Of a DNA stretch of 64,000 bases, positions 52,468 to 60,295 are shown piece after piece. The DNA comes from CANKJK01 sp040081715 (GTDB lineage: Bacteria > Acidobacteriota > Vicinamibacteria > Vicinamibacterales > UBA2999), in assembly GCA_040081715.1 (NCBI GenBank), contig JBEBFY010000007.1:62001-126000 (forward strand), given 5' to 3'. The notes beneath the pieces are model-generated. The model searched no databases, was not told the origin of the DNA, and saw only the letters and a list, made by a program, of their open reading frames with translations. The position numbers and the translations under genes are program-made. Position 1 is the first letter of the stretch. The number at the start of each line of letters is the position of its first letter.

Positions 52468-53308
52468 GAATCCCTCACGGCACCTGGACGGCGAACCACG
52501 CGCCGACCGTCAGGTGGGCGGCAACGCTGTCAATTGATTGAGACGAGACGAACGTCACAGGCCAGCGGCAGTGCGTGCCGGGGTCAGGCCTGAAGAAGGG
52601 TCAGCCCCGAAGAGGGGGACCACGCGGAGACCAGCCGCGCGAGGGTGCCGGCGTGATCCTGGCGGAGGGAGTGAGTCGGCAGAGGCCGCGGGCCGTGGTG
52701 TCGCGGCCGAAGGTCTGCGAGGGCCGCGGCGGGGCGGCTGGAGCAGGCCACTGGTCTGGCCCGTCCGGACGGGCTGTCGACATTTCGCTGCGAGTGCCGG
52801 ATGCGTCCGCGCATCGGACCCGGTCGGGGTCGACGCTGGTGGCCTCAGAGTCCTGGCGCTGAAGGAGCGCGCGCGTGGCCCGTGCGACGGCCGGCCGGAC
52901 AGGGCGGACGTCGCGCGAACGGCGAGCCGACGCGGGGGCTATGGAGGCGAGGGCTGCCAGCAGCGCGAGGGCCGTGGCAAGTTGGGCGAATAAGGAGCGC
53001 ATCCGGAAGGGTTAGCCTAATGTGAACCCCGCGGGTGGGTCAAACGAGCCCTTAGCGTCAGGTAAGGCACGAAGGCAGAGGTGCAGTATCGTCGGCATGA
53101 CATTTCATAAGAACAATTGTGTTCACGACGACCCGGCTGGAACCTCGGGCACGCTGACAGTCGCAAGTCGTTGGATCCACGTGTGTTTGACCATGACAGC
53201 CCGGTTACCGGAAGGCCAGGCGGTGACGTGGCCTCGCTCTTGCTGCTCATCAGCCTCGATGCGCAGCCGGTGGGTAGGATAGCCTTGGCCGGTCCGCGCT
53301 CCGCCATC
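52468..53308. other. 841-base region between SulP operon and glnD, mostly non-coding
   Basis: Divergent promoter region. It holds one doubtful secreted-protein frame (52601-53002, minus) and an operator-like palindrome GAACA-ATTG-TGTTC (53111-53124). I looked for sigma-54 signatures with GG-N10-GC on both strands and found none convincing. No tRNA or riboswitch recognised. Confidence 0.5.
52601..53002 (-). CDS. Doubtful small secreted protein
   Basis: 133 codons beginning MRSLFAQLATALALLAALASIAPASARRS, a good signal-peptide pattern, followed by an Arg/Pro/Ser-rich sequence without a fold signature. There is no Shine-Dalgarno in front of ATG 53002. In G+C-rich DNA such frames arise by chance, and competing plus-strand frames cover the same bases. 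I list it because of the signal-peptide-like start. Confidence 0.3.
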   Translation of the reverse strand: MRSLFAQLATALALLAALASIAPASARRSRDVRPVRPAVARATRALLQRQDSEATSVDPDRVRCADASGTRSEMSTARPDGPDQWPAPAAPPRPSQTFGRDTTARGLCRLTPSARITPAPSRGWSPRGPPLRG

Positions 53309-55867
53309 ATGTCGACCATCGAGCCAGCGCCATCGCCCTTGAACGATGTACGTGTGGCCTTGCGCCAGGCGCGCGACGAGTTCTCATCGAACGCCGACCG
53401 TGGCGCTGGAGGGCTGCGTGCCCACCAGCGTCTCGCGGACGCGCTCGACGGGATCCTCGGCATGATTGCGGCGAAGGCTCTGGCTCCCGGGCCGTCCGGC
53501 GTGGCCCTCATTGCCGTCGGGGGTTATGGCGGGCGGAAGCAGTGTCTTCATTCCGACGTGGACCTGCTGCTGACCTTTGCCGGAGCGATCGGGGACGAGG
53601 AGGAGCGCATCGTCAACGCCGTGCTCCTGCCGCTCTGGGATCTCAAGCTCATGGTGGGTCATCACGTCCGGACGCTGGCGGATTTCGATGCCGTCGAAGC
53701 CGACAATCCGGAGTACGTGCTGGCGCTGCAGACGGCGCGATTCGTGGCGGGTGATCCAGCCGTCTTCGACCAGGTGTGCAGCCGGACGCTGGCTGCTGGG
53801 TCGGTGGGAGGCGAAGCGGTACTCGAAGCCCTGCTGCCGCTCACCGACGAGCGCCACGGCAAGTTCAACCGCACCATCTATCAGCTCGAGCCGGACATCA
53901 AGGACGCCCCGGGTGGACTGCGTGACATCGGAGCCGCCCGGATGCTGCTTGGACTGGCCGCGGAGGGCAACGGCGCCGAGGACGCGGCCCTGGACCGGCT
54001 CGACCAGGCCGAGGACGTGCTGCTCCGGATTCGCGCCATCCTTCACTGCGAACAGGGACGCAACCTGAATGTCCTGACCCACGAGCTGCAGGAGCGGGTG
54101 GCTGACCGGCTGCGGTATCCGGGGGCGCAGCGGCAGCAGCGGGTGGAGGCCCTGATGGGGACGTATTTCCGGCATGGCCGGGCCGTGGCCCGGGAGCTGG
54201 ACCGCGCCCGGACGCGGGCCGGATCGGGGGTGCAGGACACCATGAGCGTGGTCCTCGGCTCGAACCTCGAGCTGACGGCTGACGGCGTCCGGTTCGTGGA
54301 TCGTGAGCGGGCCGCCGCCGAGCCGGCCTCGTGGCTGGCCGCATTCACGGGCGCCGCGGAACACAACGCCAGGGTGTCGTACGACGCGCTCGACGTGTTC
54401 GAGCGCAACGCCGTGCGGTACTCGCCGCTGGACCTGATGCCGGCCGAAGAGCACAGGCGCAGTCTCATGCACCTGCTGCAGCCTCGGCAGGGCCTCTACG
54501 CCCGGCTGTCGGAAATGCACGATTGCGGCGTGCTGACGACCATCTTTCCCGAATTCAAGGCCATCTCGGGACTGGTGATCCGTGACTTCTTCCACAAGTA
54601 CACGGTCGACGAGCACACGCTGCTGACGATCCGCGGCCTGGAGCGGCTCGTCGCGCCGCCGCCCGGGCGCGAGCGGATGGCGTCGCTGCTGGCGGGCCTG
54701 CGCGCGCCGGAACTGCTCGTCCTCGCGTTGCTGTATCACGACGTCGGGAAGTGGAAGGACGACAAGCACGACGAGGAGAGCGTCCGGATGGCCCTGCCGA
54801 TGCTGGACCGTCTCGGGCTCCCGGCCGAAGACCGTCAGACAGTCCTGTTTCTCATCGGGCAGCATCTCCAGATGTCGAAGGTGGCGTTCCGCCGCGATAC
54901 GGAGGATCCCGAGGTGGTCCGGCAGTTCGCCGCGCTCGTCGGGACGGAAGAGCGGCTGCAGTTGCTGTGCCTGATGACTACCGTGGATGTCGAGGCCGTG
55001 AGCACCGACACGCTGACCCCGTGGAAGGAGGAGTTGATGTGGCGGCTCTACATCGACGCCTACAACCAGCTCACGCGCGGATACGGCGACGACGTCATCG
55101 AGGGATGGAGCGCGGCCGAGGCGCTGCAGCACACGCGACCCGATGACATCGGTGCCGGCGAGCTGACGCGCATGCTCGAGGGGTTTCCGCGCCGGTACCT
55201 GGCGATGTTCGATGCGGAGCGCATCTACCGGCACGTGCGCCTGGCGCGGGACATTCACGCGGACGAAGTGCACCTGTTCCTCGAACCCAGGCGCGACGCG
55301 TGGGAGCTGACCGTGGTCACGCTGGACAAGCCGTTCCTGTTCGCCAACATCTGCGGCGTGCTGTCCTACTACGGCATGGATATCCTGCGCGTCAGCGCGA
55401 TGACCAGCCCGTCCGGGCTCGTCGTGGACGTGTTCCAGTTCGCCGACCACGAAGGCTTCTTTCGCTTCAACCCGGATGCCACCGAGCAGGTAGAGGAGAC
55501 GCTGCGTGATGTGGTCGCCGGCCGGCAGGACGTGGCGGTGCTGCTCAGGCGCAAGGCGCGGAGCGTGCTGCGGCGGCCGGGCCCGCGCCGCGTCGCCTCG
55601 GCCGTGACCCTCGACAACGAGCACTCGCAGCGCTATACGGTGCTCGAGATCGTGACCGAAGATGCCCTGGGCCTGGCACACCGGATCAGCCAGGTGCTCT
55701 CGCAGCACGGATGCGACGTGGACTTGGTGCTACTCTCAACGGAAGGCAAGAAGGCCATCGACGTCTTCCATCTCACACAGGCGGGGGCCAAGTTGACCGG
55801 CACCGCCCAGATGGCGCTGAAACTGGACCTCGAACGCATGCTGGAGGAAGGCTATGAAACTCATTAA
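53309..55867 (+). CDS. glnD: [Protein-PII] uridylyltransferase/uridylyl-removing enzyme
   Basis: 852 residues from ATG 53309 (MSTIEPAPSPLND); the frame stays open upstream but is unlike the family. Order: nucleotidyltransferase domain with GGYGGRKQCLHSDVDLLL (about 69-86, Asp pair for metal), a GlnE/GlnD helical region with LEPDIKDAPGGLRDI, HD hydrolase LYHDVGKWKDDKHDEES (about 475), and two ACT domains (about 662 and 777; LTVVTLDKPFLFANICGVLSYYGMDILR and VLEIVTEDALGLAHRISQVLSQHG). It uridylylates PII when glutamine is low and removes UMP when it is high. Overlaps glnB by 14 bases. Confidence 0.93.
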   Translation: MSTIEPAPSPLNDVRVALRQARDEFSSNADRGAGGLRAHQRLADALDGILGMIAAKALAPGPSGVALIAVGGYGGRKQCLHSDVDLLLTFAGAIGDEEERIVNAVLLPLWDLKLMVGHHVRTLADFDAVEADNPEYVLALQTARFVAGDPAVFDQVCSRTLAAGSVGGEAVLEALLPLTDERHGKFNRTIYQLEPDIKDAPGGLRDIGAARMLLGLAAEGNGAEDAALDRLDQAEDVLLRIRAILHCEQGRNLNVLTHELQERVADRLRYPGAQRQQRVEALMGTYFRHGRAVARELDRARTRAGSGVQDTMSVVLGSNLELTADGVRFVDRERAAAEPASWLAAFTGAAEHNARVSYDALDVFERNAVRYSPLDLMPAEEHRRSLMHLLQPRQGLYARLSEMHDCGVLTTIFPEFKAISGLVIRDFFHKYTVDEHTLLTIRGLERLVAPPPGRERMASLLAGLRAPELLVLALLYHDVGKWKDDKHDEESVRMALPMLDRLGLPAEDRQTVLFLIGQHLQMSKVAFRRDTEDPEVVRQFAALVGTEERLQLLCLMTTVDVEAVSTDTLTPWKEELMWRLYIDAYNQLTRGYGDDVIEGWSAAEALQHTRPDDIGAGELTRMLEGFPRRYLAMFDAERIYRHVRLARDIHADEVHLFLEPRRDAWELTVVTLDKPFLFANICGVLSYYGMDILRVSAMTSPSGLVVDVFQFADHEGFFRFNPDATEQVEETLRDVVAGRQDVAVLLRRKARSVLRRPGPRRVASAVTLDNEHSQRYTVLEIVTEDALGLAHRISQVLSQHGCDVDLVLLSTEGKKAIDVFHLTQAGAKLTGTAQMALKLDLERMLEEGYETH

Positions 55868-56183
55868 GGCGATCGTCCGCCCGAACAAGGTCGACGACAT
55901 CAAGGACGCACTCGACAAGCTGCATGTGTCGGGCATGACGGTCACCGAGGTTCGGGGGCATGGGCGCCAGAAGGGTCACACCGCCGTCTACCGCGGCAAG
56001 GAATACAACGTCAGCCTGCTGCCCAAGATGCAGATCGAAGTCGTGGTCGCCGAGGACCTCCTGGACTCCGTCGTCCAGGCGGTCATTGCCGCCGCGCGCA
56101 CCGGGGAAATTGGCGACGGCCGCGTCTTCGTGCTGCCGGTCGAGCAGAATTACCACATCCGCACGGGCGAACGGGACGCGTAA
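55854..56183 (+). CDS. glnB: Nitrogen regulatory protein PII
   Basis: 109 residues, standard length. The T-loop GRQKGHTAVYRGKEYNVSLLPK contains Tyr51, the uridylylation target of GlnD, and the ATP/2-oxoglutarate-binding segments TEVRGHGRQKG and TGEIGDGRVFVLPVEQNYHIRTGE are intact. PII reports 2-oxoglutarate and energy state to ammonium channels, glutamine synthetase and NifA/NtrB-type regulators. Translationally coupled to glnD; there is no amt gene adjacent, so it may serve both Amt proteins in the window. Confidence 0.96.
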   Translation: MKLIKAIVRPNKVDDIKDALDKLHVSGMTVTEVRGHGRQKGHTAVYRGKEYNVSLLPKMQIEVVVAEDLLDSVVQAVIAAARTGEIGDGRVFVLPVEQNYHIRTGERDA

Positions 56184-56186
56184 GCA

Positions 56187-56220
56187 GGGCTCGGGACGCC
56201 GGTGCCGGCGTTCCAAGCCC
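56187..56220. terminator. Two-way terminator hairpin between glnB and the NifA-like gene
   Basis: GGGCTCGGGACGCCGG (56187-56202) pairs with CCGGCGTTCCAAGCCC (56205-56220): 16 positions with one mismatch and one wobble, loop TG. It fills almost the whole gap between these convergent genes. Confidence 0.65.
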
Positions 56221-56224
56221 CGGC

Positions 56225-57781
56225 CTACTGTCGGAAGCGGCGCCAGTCGATGCCGTGTCGCTCCACCTGGTAGTTGAGGATGCGGCGGGTCGTACTGAGC
56301 ATCCGCGCGGCCTTGGCGCGGTTGCCGCGGGTGGTCTTGAGCGCGTCCTGCAGGAGGTCGCGCTCGTAGGCCGCCAGGGCGTCCTTGAGTGACAGACGCA
56401 TCGTGGTGCCGGTGGCCTCGGCCGTCTGCAGCGTGGGCGGCAGGTGATGCGCGTGCAGCACGTGGCCATCGCAGACGAGGACGGCGCGCTCGACGGCGTT
56501 TTCCATCTCCCGCACATTGCCGGGCCAGTGATAGCTGGTCAGCATGTCGATGGCCGGCGTCGAGATTCTCCTGATGCTCTTCCCCTGCTCTCTTGAGAAC
56601 TTGTCGAGAAAGTGGTCCGCCAGCAGCAGGAGGTCGGACTTCCGGTCGCGCAGCGGGGGGACGAAGATGGAGAAGACGTTGAGGCGGTAGTACAGGTCCT
56701 CGCGGAACGTTCCCGCCGCGATCATCTGCTCCATGTCGCGATGCGTGGCGGCAATCAGTCGGACGTTGGAACGGATCGTCTCCGTGCCGCCCAGCCGCTC
56801 GAACTCCTTCTCCTGCAGCACGCGCAGGAGCTTCACCTGCGTTGCGGCGTTCACGTCGCCAATCTCGTCCAGGAACAGCGTGCCACCCTCGGCGGCCTCG
56901 AAGCGGCCCTTCCGCCTGGCCTGGGCGCCGGTGAAGGCGCCTTTTTCGTAGCCGAACAGTTCCGATTCGATCAGGGTGTCTGGCAGCGCCGCGCAGCTGA
57001 CCTTGATGAAGGGCTTGTTGGCCCTCAGCGAGTTGTAGTGCAGGGCGTGGGCGATGAGTTCCTTGCCGGTGCCCGACTCGCCCCGGATCATGACCGTCGT
57101 GTTGGTCCGGGCCACCTGGGCAATCTGCTCGCAGACCTGCCGCATCGGGCCGCTGGTGCCGAGGATGTTGGAGAAGTCGTACCGCTCCTTGAGTTCCTGG
57201 CGAAGGTGATCGTTCTCCTGGATCAGGCGATGCCGTTCGGCTTCCACCAGCCGCTGCACCTTGATGGCCTGCGACACCATGGCGGCGACGACGCCAAGGA
57301 ACTTCGCGTACCGGTCGTAGTCGCGGTCGGCCTTGTAGCGGAGATCCACCCCGAGCGCCCCGATCGCCTTCTTGTTGAGGGTGATCGGCACGCAGATGTA
57401 GGTGAGCTCCTGCCGGGCGAGCTCCGGCCGGTCCGATGCGCGGTTCAGGAACAGCGGCTCGCGGCTGACCCGCTGCACGACGATGGATCGGCCCGTCTGC
57501 ACGACACGGCCGGTGATGCCCTCTCCGACGGCGTAACGCGCCTTCGTGCCCGCCTTGATCAGGCCATCGGTCGCTTCGACATGAAGGTCGCGCGTGTCCT
57601 CGTCGATAAGCGCGACCATGCCCCGGACCGCACCGTGGTGCTTGCCCAGGATTTCGAGGACGTTGTGCAGCGCCGCCTTCAGATCCAGCGTGCCCGACAG
57701 CGCCCGGCTCGCCTCCAGCAGGGTCGACAGCCGGCGGACTTCGCTGGTGGTGATGTCCCCGGCGCGGTCGGTTGTGCTCAT
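56225..57781 (-). CDS. NifA-like sigma-54-dependent transcriptional activator (GAF-AAA-Fis)
   Basis: 518 residues. GAF domain at about 20-175 (LHNVLEILGKHHGAVRGMVALIDEDT); AAA+ domain at about 205-430 with Walker A GESGTGKELIA, the sigma-54-contacting loop GAFTGA, Walker B GGTLFLDEIGD and FREDLYYRLNVF; Fis-type helix-turn-helix at the C-terminus (LLQDALKTTRGNRAKAARMLSTTRRILNYQV). The domain order is that of NifA, but no nif genes are present, so the targets may be nitrogen-assimilation genes, e.g. the amt genes with sigma-54-like promoters. Next to glnB, which in other bacteria tunes NifA activity. Confidence 0.9.
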   Translation of the reverse strand: MSTTDRAGDITTSEVRRLSTLLEASRALSGTLDLKAALHNVLEILGKHHGAVRGMVALIDEDTRDLHVEATDGLIKAGTKARYAVGEGITGRVVQTGRSIVVQRVSREPLFLNRASDRPELARQELTYICVPITLNKKAIGALGVDLRYKADRDYDRYAKFLGVVAAMVSQAIKVQRLVEAERHRLIQENDHLRQELKERYDFSNILGTSGPMRQVCEQIAQVARTNTTVMIRGESGTGKELIAHALHYNSLRANKPFIKVSCAALPDTLIESELFGYEKGAFTGAQARRKGRFEAAEGGTLFLDEIGDVNAATQVKLLRVLQEKEFERLGGTETIRSNVRLIAATHRDMEQMIAAGTFREDLYYRLNVFSIFVPPLRDRKSDLLLLADHFLDKFSREQGKSIRRISTPAIDMLTSYHWPGNVREMENAVERAVLVCDGHVLHAHHLPPTLQTAEATGTTMRLSLKDALAAYERDLLQDALKTTRGNRAKAARMLSTTRRILNYQVERHGIDWRRFRQ

Positions 57782-57850
57782 GTGTACATTATCGGCCTGT
57801 CCAGACCTACTGGATCCAGAATTGTCGATATAGGGTGAGGCGGAGGACCG

Positions 57851-58759
57851 TCAGGCGAAGATCTGGGCAGCGACAGCCGCCAGGTCGTCCATCCCATGCA
57901 CGTCGGCCGGGCGCCGGGGAACCCGGACGCGCCGGTACCCGGCGAACACCCGGTCGATGCGCGCCAGATGCACGCGTTCCTGGACGCGGCGGGCTTCGAT
58001 GAACTCTCCACGGGCCGACTCGGGGATGACCTGATTCACGATGATGCCGCCAATATCCACGCCAGTCTCCGTGAACTGTTCGACGGCTCTGATGGACTCA
58101 TCGATCGGGAGTTTTTCCGGAATCAGGACCAGCACGAACGCCGTCGAGGCACGGGACGTCAGTCTTGCGCGGAAGGTTCGCAGCCGTTCGATGCGTGACT
58201 CGAGCGTGGCGATGATCTGGTCCTCGTCGCGCCGGTCGGCGGGCAGCATCGCGCGGCGGGATTCGGCCAGGGCGTGCAGCCAGGAGGTCATGGCCTCCGG
58301 CATCCGGAGCAGCGGCAGCGTGTGGCCGGTCGGCGCCGTGTCGATGACGACCAGGTCGTAATCAGAGGCGCGGTCCGCTACGAGCCGGGACAGGCGGTCG
58401 AAGAGGGCCGCATCCTCGATCCCGGGCATCGAGCCCGCCAGGTCGATCTGGCGCAGGGCCTTTGTGGCGCCGTCACCGAAGAGGGCGGTTGCCCTGGTCT
58501 TCACCTCGGCAATGTAGAGCCGCGCCTCGGCCACCGGGTCGATTTCAAGTCCTGTCAGGGACGAGGAGATCGGTGTTTCCGTGCCGCTGATAGGGAGACC
58601 AAGCACGTCGGACGTCGAATGCGCCGGGTCGGTGGAGACCAGCAGCACGCGCCGCCCCGTGCGGCTGGCCGCAAGCGCCACGGCGGCCGCGCATGTCGTC
58701 TTGCCGACGCCACCCTTGCCGCCGAAAAACAGAATGTGACGATCGAGCAGGTGCCGCAC
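57851..58759 (-). CDS. ArsA/Get3-like ATPase, partner of cory-CC-star protein
   Basis: 302 residues from GTG 58759, whose G is also the last base of the upstream TAG stop (TAGTG). Deviant Walker A FFGGKGGVGKTT (about 11-22), switch-type STDPAHSTSDVLG, and IDTAPTGHTLPLLRMPEA place it in the ArsA/Get3 group of dimeric SIMIBI ATPases. It has only one ATPase half and lacks the three Cys of arsenite-binding ArsA, so arsenic resistance is doubtful. Such stand-alone ArsA proteins often pair with the small CC-ended protein encoded next to it; the joint function is unknown. Confidence 0.85.
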   Translation of the reverse strand: MRHLLDRHILFFGGKGGVGKTTCAAAVALAASRTGRRVLLVSTDPAHSTSDVLGLPISGTETPISSSLTGLEIDPVAEARLYIAEVKTRATALFGDGATKALRQIDLAGSMPGIEDAALFDRLSRLVADRASDYDLVVIDTAPTGHTLPLLRMPEAMTSWLHALAESRRAMLPADRRDEDQIIATLESRIERLRTFRARLTSRASTAFVLVLIPEKLPIDESIRAVEQFTETGVDIGGIIVNQVIPESARGEFIEARRVQERVHLARIDRVFAGYRRVRVPRRPADVHGMDDLAAVAAQIFA

Positions 58760-59022
58760 TAGCAGCAGCCCATGGAGTCCAGTGGGGAATGCTTGATGCC
58801 CATCCGGCGGTGCCAGAGGTGGAACTCATCGAGCAGCAGCGGGTACATGTCGAGCATGTAGAGCGAGGCCGGGTTGGGAACGCCCATCAGTTCCAGGTAG
58901 CAGAGGAGCATGAATAAGTCGTTCAGCTCCAGCGCCTGGCGTCGCATTTCCCGTTCGTATCTGCCGTAGGCGGCCCCGTGAAAGAAGTCCGAGGCATTAC
59001 GGCGCCAGTTCGACAAGTCCAC
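58759..59022 (-). CDS. Cory-CC-star protein (ends Cys-Cys-stop)
   Basis: 87 residues from GTG 59022 (VDLSNWRRNASDFFHGAAYGRYEREMRRQ), ending GIKHSPLDSMGCC. The double Cys immediately before the stop defines the small family known to me as cory-CC-star, found beside ArsA-like ATPases. The central part (LNDLFMLLCYLELMGVPNPASLYMLDMYPLLLDEFHLWHRRMG) is helical. The CC end may be a metal ligand or a modification/insertion tag for the ATPase. No Shine-Dalgarno is visible at GTG 59022; the frame runs further upstream, so the start is uncertain. Confidence 0.7.
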   Translation of the reverse strand: MDLSNWRRNASDFFHGAAYGRYEREMRRQALELNDLFMLLCYLELMGVPNPASLYMLDMYPLLLDEFHLWHRRMGIKHSPLDSMGCC

Positions 59023-59044
59023 GAGGGAAGGATAGCGCGGTCCG

Positions 59045-59083
59045 GGCGTGGAAACAGCGCGTGGAAACGGCGCATGGAAACGG
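59045..59083. repeat. Three tandem 13-base repeats
   Basis: Three near-identical units ending in GCGTGGAAACAG, CGCGTGGAAACGG and CGCATGGAAACGG (period 13) lie between the cory-CC-star start and the cytochrome terminator. Too few and too short for CRISPR; possibly replication slippage or a binding-site cluster. Confidence 0.6.
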
Positions 59084-59084
59084 G

Positions 59085-59118
59085 AAGGGCCGGTCCGCCC
59101 GAAGGCGAACCGGCCCTT
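59085..59118 (-). terminator. Terminator of the dihaem cytochrome gene
   Basis: AAGGGCCGGT (59085-59094) and ACCGGCCCTT (59109-59118) form a perfect 10-bp stem, with an inner CGCC/GGCG pairing around a CGAA loop, 20 bases after the cytochrome stop. Confidence 0.65.
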
Positions 59119-59138
59119 GTCCGTGAAATCAGCAGAAT

Positions 59139-60245
59139 CTACGACGCTGGTTTGGCAGCCGGCGGCATCGTGAACTCCTGGCTGGGTCCCCAGATGATGT
59201 CGCCCTTGTCGGCGAGCCGGTCGTCCTTGAGGGTCACGGTGGGCAGCCGCTTGATGGACGGCTTGGCCCAGGTCACGTTCGACCCTGAGAAATTTGGCGT
59301 GCCCGTGCCGGTCAGGGTGATCGACAGCGTCACCTTGTCGGCCGCCTGCACGCTCTTCACCTTCCACTGCGCCATGTCGACGGCAGCCTTGATGGGGTTC
59401 GGCTTCGGGTTCATGCCGCGGAAGGGCGACAACTGGCCGGGGTTGGTCACCGTTTCGACACCGGCCTTGACGCCCTGATACGAGCCGCCCGTGGCGCTGA
59501 CCACCGAGAAGCCCTTCGGCACCACCAGGGACACCAGGACCTCGTCGGCCGGAAGGCCGCTGCCCTTGTGCCCGCGGTTATCCAGCGTCAGCTCGTAGGT
59601 GACGTTGCTGCCCGCCGGTTTGGGCGCCGACATCGAGGCAAACAGGAGCGCCCGGAAGCCTTCCGCCTCCATGAAGTTCCAGATTTCCCGTGCCGTCGCA
59701 TCGGACAGGCGATCCGGATTGAAGAGGCCCATCTGGGCCGGCGCCGTCTGGTAGATGATCTTCTTGAAGGCCTCGAAGTTCATCTCCTTCATCTTCTCGC
59801 CGATGTCGCGGCGGGGGTGCCCGATCTCCGGACCGTGGCACTGGCCGCAGCCGAACTGGATCATTAACTGCTGGCCGAGCGGCGCCGGTGCCGACACCGC
59901 CGAGACGCTCCAGTTGGCGGGCTCAGGAGCGGCAGGCAGGCTCTTGAGGAAGGCGTAGATGTGGGCGAGGCCTTCGTCGTTGATATTCGGGAAGCGCGGC
60001 ATCACGCCCCAGGGCTGCTGCACAGCGCGTTTGAATTGCTCGAAGCTCAGGCCGCGGCCACCCGCGAGTCCCGGGCCGAAGCCGCCCTGCGCCCCTCCAC
60101 CGTGACACAGCATGCAGAGGCCGCTGCCGCCCTGTCCTGAAAACATGGCCCGGCCCTTCTGGGGGTCGCCCTGCGGGGCCTGAGCCTGGGCGGCCGCTGC
60201 GGTCAGCAGCACGGCCGCGCACGCGATGAACGCTATCTTTCGCAT
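59139..60245 (-). CDS. Secreted dihaem c-type cytochrome with C-terminal beta domain
   Basis: 368 residues. Signal peptide FIACAAVLLTAAAAQAQ; haem 1 at LCMLCHGGGAQGGFGPGLAGG (about residue 45, class I cytochrome c pattern with Met in MPRFPNINDEGLAHIYAFLKSL), haem 2 at GCGQCHGPEIGHPRRDIGEKM (about 137). From about 210 the sequence is a beta-sandwich (GSNVTYELTLDNRGHKGSGLPADEVLVSLVVPKGFSVVSATG). Likely an electron carrier; the C-terminal domain may bind a partner or substrate. No obvious oxidase partner nearby. Confidence 0.85.
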   Translation of the reverse strand: MRKIAFIACAAVLLTAAAAQAQAPQGDPQKGRAMFSGQGGSGLCMLCHGGGAQGGFGPGLAGGRGLSFEQFKRAVQQPWGVMPRFPNINDEGLAHIYAFLKSLPAAPEPANWSVSAVSAPAPLGQQLMIQFGCGQCHGPEIGHPRRDIGEKMKEMNFEAFKKIIYQTAPAQMGLFNPDRLSDATAREIWNFMEAEGFRALLFASMSAPKPAGSNVTYELTLDNRGHKGSGLPADEVLVSLVVPKGFSVVSATGGSYQGVKAGVETVTNPGQLSPFRGMNPKPNPIKAAVDMAQWKVKSVQAADKVTLSITLTGTGTPNFSGSNVTWAKPSIKRLPTVTLKDDRLADKGDIIWGPSQEFTMPPAAKPAS

Positions 60246-60295
60246 GAACCCTCTACTCCTTCTGACATGGGTGAACGCCGAACGTACCAGAGAGC

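Noticed and set aside
53384..55708. 774-codon minus-strand frame across glnD
   Set aside because: GlnD motifs are clear on the plus strand; the reverse frame has repetitive Arg/His/Glu/Val sequence without any fold signature.
56225..57781. Evidence for nitrogen fixation
   Set aside because: Only the regulator has NifA-like architecture; no nitrogenase or cofactor genes are in the window and no TGT-N10-ACA sites were found where I looked.
57851..58759. Arsenite efflux ATPase ArsA
   Set aside because: There is a single ATPase half, no arsenite-binding Cys trio, and no arsB, arsR or arsC nearby.
59045..59083. CRISPR-like array
   Set aside because: Units are only 13 bases, directly adjacent with no spacers, and there are no cas genes.
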